Below are positions 59,780 through 64,000 of a stretch of 64,000 nucleotides of DNA, one piece after another. A program made the translations under genes and the position numbers. Every line of letters starts with the position of its first letter. Position 1 is the stretch's first letter. This DNA comes from Betaproteobacteria bacterium (lineage in GTDB: Bacteria; Pseudomonadota; Gammaproteobacteria; Burkholderiales; SG8-39), in contig SCTY01000058.1 of the NCBI GenBank assembly GCA_004297625.1, positions 91,110 through 155,109 on the forward strand, read 5' to 3'. Under the pieces are notes generated by a model. It was not told the DNA's origin. It worked only from the letters and a program-made list of their open reading frames with translations, and searched no databases.

Positions 59780-61515
59780 TTTGCCGCCCCGTTTCCGCTG
59801 TTCCTCGAGGATACGCCTGCGGAGTCCGCGCTGCGCCTTCTGCGCAGCTCGTTCTCCCGTTCGCTCGAGGACATCTTACGCGCTTCATTTTCATCGGCAT
59901 ACAAGGCCAGCTCGGCGCGCTGCCTCTGCAGATCCATCTGCAGGGCCTTGATCTGGGCGCTGGTCCTGGCTTCGGCGAATTGCAGCTCGCGGCGCTTTTG
60001 ATCGAATTCCGCGCGCTGCCGGGTCTTGCGGGCGCTTTCCTCGGCCTCCTTCTCCCAGCGCAGCGTGCCCATCAGCACCTCGCCCCCGGCGCTATAGACG
60101 TCGGTGAGCGTCGGGCCGGATTTGCTCAACACTAGCTCGCGCACCTGGTTGGAGTGCGATATCCCGCGGGACTTGATGATGGTGAGGGCGCGGTTGCGTT
60201 CGCCGCTTAGCACCAGGTACGAGAGATGGATCCAGGTGTCCGCAATCGTCGAAACCTGCAGGTCGGTCGATTCGGCCCGCGGATCGTCGGTCTCGCTCAG
60301 CGCGGTCACGAGCAAGGTGATCCCCGCGTCCTTCACCATGTAGATGAGCCGGTGCGCGACCGTGCGCGCGGCGCCGAGGCTGCCTGCCTTGGCGATAGCC
60401 GTGAGCGGGTCGATCACCATGCAACGCGGCCGATGCTCGCGGATCAGCGACTTGAGCTTGGTCAAATGCTCTTCCGCGCCGATGCCTTCGGTGCGGGCCG
60501 AATACATCCGCAACAGGCCGGATTTGACGTGCGCCTTGAGCTGAATTCCGACCGAAGACAGATTGCGCGCTATTTCTTCGGCGGCTTCGTCATAGCTCAC
60601 GAACAGCGTGCGCTCGCCGCGCTTGCAGGCGGCTTCCGCGAACTTGCCCGCCAGGGTGGTCTTGGCAGTGCCGGGCACCCCCGTGACCAGCGTGCTGCTG
60701 CCGCGAAATACGCCGCCGCCGAGCATCGCGTCGAGACGTTTGAAGCCCGCGGTAATCCGCTCGCTCGAAGCCCCGTGCCCGATCTCCGCGGGCTCGGCGG
60801 CGCCCACCTCGATGCCCGAGGGCCCGAAGCTTAGCGGGAACTCGGCTGCCGCGTAACCCGAGCCGCGGTATTTCGTGATCTGGATGCTTTGCGCGGAGAC
60901 GCGGTCCTCCTGGCGCCGCTCGAATCGCACCACGCAGTCGGCCATGAACTGCAGGAAGCCGTAATGCACAGCCTCGGAAGTGCGATTCTCGAGCTTGGCC
61001 GTGACGATCGCCGTCAATGCGTTATCCGCGAGCCAGTCGCGGATGCGGTAGATTTCCTGCATCTCGGCGACCGGATCCTGCAGCAGCGTCACCAGCACGT
61101 CGATGCCGTCGAATACGATCCACTGTGCGCCGATCTCCTTTTTCTTCGCGGCGAGCATGGCCAGCATTCCGGCCAGGTCGAAGTCGCCGGCCTTGACCAG
61201 CGTGGGCGACAGATGGGCATCCAGGAAGAACAGCTCCTTCTCCGCCAGGCTCGCCAGCCCCCAATCGAAGGTGGCGCCATTGGCGACGATCTGGCGGGGG
61301 CTTTCCTCGAACGCCACAAAAATGCCGGGCGTGCGCTGCCGGCGTGCGGCGTTGACCAGGCATTGCAGGGCGAAGACGGTTTTGCCCGCGCCCGGGCCGC
61401 CGATGAGCAGGCTCGTGCGGTGGCGCGGCAGCCCGCCGCGGCTCAGCTCATCGAATCCCTCGATGCCGGTCGCCAGCTTGGCCAGAGCTTGAGCGGCTTT
61501 GCTTTTCGTCGCGAT
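59776..61515 (-). CDS. kaiC: KaiC-family double-RecA ATPase/autokinase
   Basis: A 579-residue protein with two RecA domains: Walker A at 39-46 (GGPGAGKT) and 279-287 (GVPGTAKTT). The phospho-site pair Ser422-Thr423 (LQVSTIADTW) and the nearby Thr417 align with S431, T432 and T426 of cyanobacterial KaiC. Acidic pairs E70-E71 and D309-E310 fit the catalytic Glu positions. From 487 a charged coiled-coil tail of about 75 residues replaces the short cyanobacterial tail. No ATG/GTG/TTG lies near the domain start: AAAGGAG is 6 bp before an ATC codon at 61515, the apparent start; a far upstream ATG (61650) would overlap the divergent gene. Confidence 0.9.
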   Translation of the reverse strand: MATKSKAAQALAKLATGIEGFDELSRGGLPRHRTSLLIGGPGAGKTVFALQCLVNAARRQRTPGIFVAFEESPRQIVANGATFDWGLASLAEKELFFLDAHLSPTLVKAGDFDLAGMLAMLAAKKKEIGAQWIVFDGIDVLVTLLQDPVAEMQEIYRIRDWLADNALTAIVTAKLENRTSEAVHYGFLQFMADCVVRFERRQEDRVSAQSIQITKYRGSGYAAAEFPLSFGPSGIEVGAAEPAEIGHGASSERITAGFKRLDAMLGGGVFRGSSTLVTGVPGTAKTTLAGKFAEAACKRGERTLFVSYDEAAEEIARNLSSVGIQLKAHVKSGLLRMYSARTEGIGAEEHLTKLKSLIREHRPRCMVIDPLTAIAKAGSLGAARTVAHRLIYMVKDAGITLLVTALSETDDPRAESTDLQVSTIADTWIHLSYLVLSGERNRALTIIKSRGISHSNQVRELVLSKSGPTLTDVYSAGGEVLMGTLRWEKEAEESARKTRQRAEFDQKRRELQFAEARTSAQIKALQMDLQRQRAELALYADENEARKMSSSERENELRRRRSADSAGVSSRNSGNGAAK

Positions 61516-61592
61516 CTGGGTCTCCTTTAGAAGCGCTCGCCGCTGACATGCTACCGCCTGTCGGGACGGTAAGCCAAGGATCGCGATTCGTA

Positions 61593-61608
61593 TGTCCGCC
61601 CGCGGACA
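61593..61608. promoter_or_regulatory. Crp-like dyad, site 3, between kaiC and sensor gene
   Basis: TGTCCG-CCCG-CGGACA, a perfect dyad. Its centre is exactly 41.5 bp from the ATG at 61642, with TAGCCT at -12 to -7. On the other strand TACCGT occupies the matching -10 place for a kaiC transcript with a 44-nt leader. Confidence 0.55.
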
Positions 61609-61641
61609 GAATCTTGAATGCAAGGCGGCTAGCCTGTCTGC

Positions 61642-62307
61642 ATGCTGCATGAATTTCTGAGCTCGAACCGGGAGGAACTGATCCGGCGTTGCAGGGCGAA
61701 GGTGAGCCAGAGATCCTCTCCTGGCGTGACCTCATTGGAGCTGGAACACGGGGTGCCGGTGTTCCTCGGGCAGCTCGTCGAGGCGCTGCGTCATGAGCAG
61801 GCAAACCCTGCACCGCTCGGTTCCCCGGGCAAGACGCCGGCTTCGGTAGAAAGCCGGGCCGGGTTGCATGGCAAAGAGTTGCTCCAGGAGGGATACACCG
61901 TGGATCAGGTCGTCCACGATTACGGAGACATCTGCCAAGCCATCACCGAGCTGGCGAAAGTAAGAAACGCGCCGGTCACCGTCGACGAGTTTCACACTCT
62001 GAACCGGCTGCTCGACAACGCCATTGCCGACGCCGTCGTCTCGTACGGGCACCATCGTGACCGGTCCGTCAACGCCCTGGGCGCCGAGGACCTGCATGAA
62101 CGCCTGGGTACTCTGGCGGACGAGCAGCGCGAGCTTCTGGACATCGCGCTGAAGGCGCTCGATGCCCTCAAGGTCGGCAACATCGGCCTGATGGGGGCCA
62201 CGGGGACGCTGCTGGAAGACACGCTTATGAAATTGCGCGTTCTCGTTGATAAGTCGCTTCCGGAAATCCGCCTGTCATCGGGCATGACCACGCCGCCGGG
62301 CCCCTGA
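61642..62307 (+). CDS. RsbRD-like sensor domain protein, kinase part absent
   Basis: A 221-residue helical protein. The N-terminus (MLHEFLSSNREELIRRCRAK, LEHGVPVFLGQLVEALRHEQ) is the RsbRD_N-type domain known from the front of PAS/histidine kinases; GYTVDQVVHDYGDICQAITE follows. It ends at LPEIRLSSGM, just where a kinase domain would begin, so it is either a stand-alone sensor or a truncated kinase. It may signal by protein contacts. Confidence 0.8.
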   Translation: MLHEFLSSNREELIRRCRAKVSQRSSPGVTSLELEHGVPVFLGQLVEALRHEQANPAPLGSPGKTPASVESRAGLHGKELLQEGYTVDQVVHDYGDICQAITELAKVRNAPVTVDEFHTLNRLLDNAIADAVVSYGHHRDRSVNALGAEDLHERLGTLADEQRELLDIALKALDALKVGNIGLMGATGTLLEDTLMKLRVLVDKSLPEIRLSSGMTTPPGP

Positions 62308-62310
62308 GAT

Positions 62311-62496
62311 TCCTGGGCGCCCGCCGAATGGCCCCGCGGGCAGGCCAACATCTGGGCCACCGCCGCGCTCTACAGCATGGTGGGCGGCTTCGTCGGCGCG
62401 CTCGCGGCGTCGGGCTGGCTCGGCGGCGAGATGGTGCACGTGCATGGCCTCGGCGTCGAGCCGAAACCGGGCGGGAGCGCGCAAGACAGCAAGTGA
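62311..62496 (+). pseudogene. C-terminal fragment of a DUF2231 membrane protein
   Basis: A 61-codon frame without start reads NIWATAALYSMVGGFVGALA then ASGWLGGEMVHVHGLGVEP, the last helix and tail of DUF2231 proteins. The earlier helices are missing. It begins 3 bp after the sensor stop. Confidence 0.5.
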
Positions 62497-62557
62497 CGCG
62501 GTTTCAAGTGCGCGCCCGATTCTGTCGCCGGCGCCCGACGTTTGCGCGCATTCCATA

Positions 62558-62573
62558 AGTACGGTTTCGGACA
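62558..62573. promoter_or_regulatory. Crp-like dyad, site 4 (degenerate)
   Basis: AGTACG-GTTT-CGGACA. One half-site is perfect. Its centre is exactly 41.5 bp from the GTG at 62607, with TAAGTT at -12 to -7. Confidence 0.4.
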
Positions 62574-62606
62574 GACGACAATCGCGACGCCGCGTAAGTT
62601 GTCGGC

Positions 62607-63110
62607 GTGAAAGCGCGCCGCCGCTCATTGTCCAGATACATTCCGTCGTGGTCGGACCGGTGTACGCATTTCGAGATCGGCCTTGGAGAGACGCACCGGG
62701 GCTTCGAAGCGCTGCCGTGCCTGCTCGCGCGGGCGTGGGCCAGCGGAAATTTCGAGCTGCTCAGTCCCGCCTGGAGCATGCTCGGCTATTCAACTGAAGA
62801 ACTGGCCGGCCGCTGTGTTGGCGAGCTGATCGCGCTCGAGCCGGCGGCGGCACGCGCGGCGGTGAGGTCGTTGCTCAACGAGGGAAGCTGGCTCGAATTC
62901 GGCCTGCGCTGCAAGGACGGCCGCGAGATCAGGGTTCACTGGAGCCGCCATTTCGACGATTTCACGACCTCCCTGTTCATCGTCGGCGACGTGCTGCGTG
63001 CTGCGCGCCGTCGGATCGGCGCGGTCGAGCTGCCTCGTTTTCCCGGCCGTAATCCCTATGTGTTCGGAATCGGACAGACCGGGCCGGCGTTGAATTTGCT
63101 ACAAGTCTGA
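62607..63110 (+). CDS. PAS-domain protein
   Basis: A 167-residue protein with one PAS fold at about 40-125 (NFELLSPAWSMLGYSTEELA, LIALEPAAARAAVRSLL, then GLRCKDGREIRVHWS). No output domain follows, so it may sense redox or ligand and act by contacts. It starts with GTG at 62607; an SD is not evident. Confidence 0.8.
   Translation: MKARRRSLSRYIPSWSDRCTHFEIGLGETHRGFEALPCLLARAWASGNFELLSPAWSMLGYSTEELAGRCVGELIALEPAAARAAVRSLLNEGSWLEFGLRCKDGREIRVHWSRHFDDFTTSLFIVGDVLRAARRRIGAVELPRFPGRNPYVFGIGQTGPALNLLQV
63061..63076. promoter_or_regulatory. Crp-like dyad, site 5
   Basis: TGTTCG-GAAT-CGGACA, a full consensus match inside the 3' end of the PAS gene, 62 bp before the ATG at 63138. TGCTACAAG (extended -10 type) is at 63097-63105. 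Confidence 0.45.
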
Positions 63111-63137
63111 AGTGCCAAAACGTTGAGGGAAGAACAG

Positions 63138-63533
63138 ATGTGCATCAGCGCGCAGGGCGGCTTCGTCATAATCGACGTTTCGGGATACAGCTCGCACCAG
63201 TTGTCCGACAGTTATCAGGACTTCGGCCTGCTTTGCGCCCGGCGAAAAGTGCGCCGGGCATTGTTGAGGACAGGCGATGAAGACGCCTATGCCCACTACG
63301 CGCTGCGCGATGTTCTGAGAACGATAGCGCTCATCGTTGGGATCCCGTTGCGTTTCAGGCTGGCCGTGGTGGCGAGTTCCGATTCGATCATGCAGGTGTA
63401 CGCAAATATGCAGCAGGAACTGCGCGCGCTTGGATGCGATGCGAGAGTGTTCCGCGTCGAGCGCCAGGCCGCGCACTGGATCGGCGCGGCTAAACAGCCG
63501 GCGCGACCGGTGGCCGCCGAAGCAGCCGCCTAG
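63138..63533 (+). CDS. STAS/SpoIIAA-like small protein
   Basis: A 131-residue protein, alternating strands and helices: GGFVIIDVSGYSSHQLSDSY, RKVRRALLRTGDEDAYAHYA, RFRLAVVASSDSIMQVYANM, ARVFRVERQAAHWIG. This looks like the STAS/SpoIIAA-like group of small signalling proteins. GAGGGAAG precedes the ATG. No conserved phospho-Ser can be assigned. Confidence 0.7.
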   Translation: MCISAQGGFVIIDVSGYSSHQLSDSYQDFGLLCARRKVRRALLRTGDEDAYAHYALRDVLRTIALIVGIPLRFRLAVVASSDSIMQVYANMQQELRALGCDARVFRVERQAAHWIGAAKQPARPVAAEAAA

Positions 63534-63549
63534 CAGGCGCCTGCGGCCG

Positions 63550-64000
63550 TTATTTGCCGGACAGCAATCGCGGCAGCGCGCCATGCAAGCGCTCGTATTG
63601 CTGCCTGATGAACCGGTAGCACTCGCAGGATTTCTTTTCGAGGCCGCGCTTGTCGAGAACGCTTATGCGGCCGCGGCGGTAGCTGATCAAGCCGGCCGCC
63701 TGAAGCCTGCCGGCCGCTTCGGTGATGCCCGGGCGACGCACGCCCAGCATGGCGGCAATCGACTCGTGGGCCATGACGAATTCGCGCGAGCCTGCATAGT
63801 CGTTCATGGTGAGCAGCCAGCGCGCCAGGCGCTGCTCCACGTCGTGGTGCTGGCTGCAGGCCACCGACTGGCTGATCACGGCAAGAAACGTCTGGGTGTA
63901 GCCCAAAAGCAGCTGCTGCAGCGGGCTGCCGAAACGCAGCTCTTTGCGCAAGTCCTTGGACTTCATCCTCATCGCGCCGCCCGGCAGCTGAACGACCGCC
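63550..64000 (-). CDS. Crp/Fnr-family regulator, C-terminal part
   Basis: The gene runs off the right edge; 150 residues remain. The frame stays open to the edge (AVVQLPGGAMRMKSKD). It has the helical spine (LQQLLLGYTQTFLAVISQSV) and winged helix with recognition helix GVRRPGITEAAGRLQ, sharing RR and Glu positions with the first Crp-type gene. The tail CECYRFIRQQYERL is the normal one for this group. Confidence 0.88.
   Translation of the reverse strand, partial: AVVQLPGGAMRMKSKDLRKELRFGSPLQQLLLGYTQTFLAVISQSVACSQHHDVEQRLARWLLTMNDYAGSREFVMAHESIAAMLGVRRPGITEAAGRLQAAGLISYRRGRISVLDKRGLEKKSCECYRFIRQQYERLHGALPRLLSGK

Noticed and set aside
1..64000. tRNA, rRNA, riboswitch, CRISPR, insertion sequence, integrase or att sites
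   Set aside because: No repeat-spacer pattern, transposase, integrase or recognisable RNA fold was seen by reading; a covariance-model search would be needed to exclude small RNAs.

Overview
The window is GC-rich, densely packed bacterial DNA. It looks like a betaproteobacterium, probably Burkholderiales-like: it has several Bug/TctC-type periplasmic binding proteins beside MmgE/PrpD dehydratase-like genes, a phoR-phoB-phoU block next to pstSCAB, and a ChrB-ChrA chromate cassette. I saw no rRNA, tRNA, CRISPR array, insertion sequence or phage gene. The taxonomic call rests on gene content only.

About 1-41 kb is a catabolic supercluster for small, probably polycarboxylic and/or cyclic-amide acids. 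On the left, a minus-strand operon (asparaginase, MDR dehydrogenase, hydantoinase-like amidohydrolase, CobW-type GTPase, small unknown) diverges from a plus-strand TRAP transporter plus flavoprotein. Two MmgE/PrpD genes, a second cyclic amidohydrolase, a second CobW GTPase and a LysR regulator then run leftward from a divergent promoter at about 14.7 kb. Rightward from it run two isochorismatase-fold genes (the second lacks the nucleophile Cys), an aconitase, an isocitrate-lyase/PEP-mutase-type lyase, an NMT1/THI5-like protein without signal peptide and a 2-oxoglutarate/Fe(II) oxygenase. Next come two RidA genes, a tricarballylate-dehydrogenase-like flavoprotein, a deletion-scarred prpF remnant and an MFS carrier. 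From 26 to 38 kb an almost seamless operon repeats one theme: SDR, three MmgE/PrpD, three Bug proteins, a flavoprotein, a racemase-fold protein, a second PEP-mutase-type lyase and a PuuE-like deacetylase. Many junctions are 4-bp stop/start overlaps. Fossil pieces (SDR, Bug, GntR-like, MDR) lie at 25.65-26.14, 28.3 and 38.2 kb. DUF4387 plus AtuA-like DUF1446 diverge from an amidase at 38.3-41.3 kb.

From 41 to 57.6 kb the content is mostly housekeeping: phoR-phoB-phoU diverging from pstS-pstC-pstA-pstB, an AroE-like dehydrogenase with a DsbA-like thioredoxin-fold protein, a 3-hydroxyacyl-CoA-dehydrogenase-like gene, a CocE-type hydrolase, a chrB/beta-propeller/chrA cassette with a good sigma70-type promoter, and a lytic transglycosylase.

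From 57.6 to 64 kb lies a signalling island: a frameshifted response regulator, a small unknown, a Crp/Fnr regulator, KaiB and KaiC homologues, an RsbRD-like sensor domain, a PAS protein, a STAS-like protein and a second Crp/Fnr regulator. Its intergenic spaces share a 16-bp dyad, TGTYCG-N4-CGRACA, with the spacing of a Crp site. In three cases the dyad centre lies 40.5-41.5 bp upstream of a start codon, with -10-like hexamers at -12 to -7. This suggests class-II Crp-type promoters making leaderless mRNAs. It is the most original signal I found. KaiC also appears to start at an AUC codon behind a strong Shine-Dalgarno sequence.
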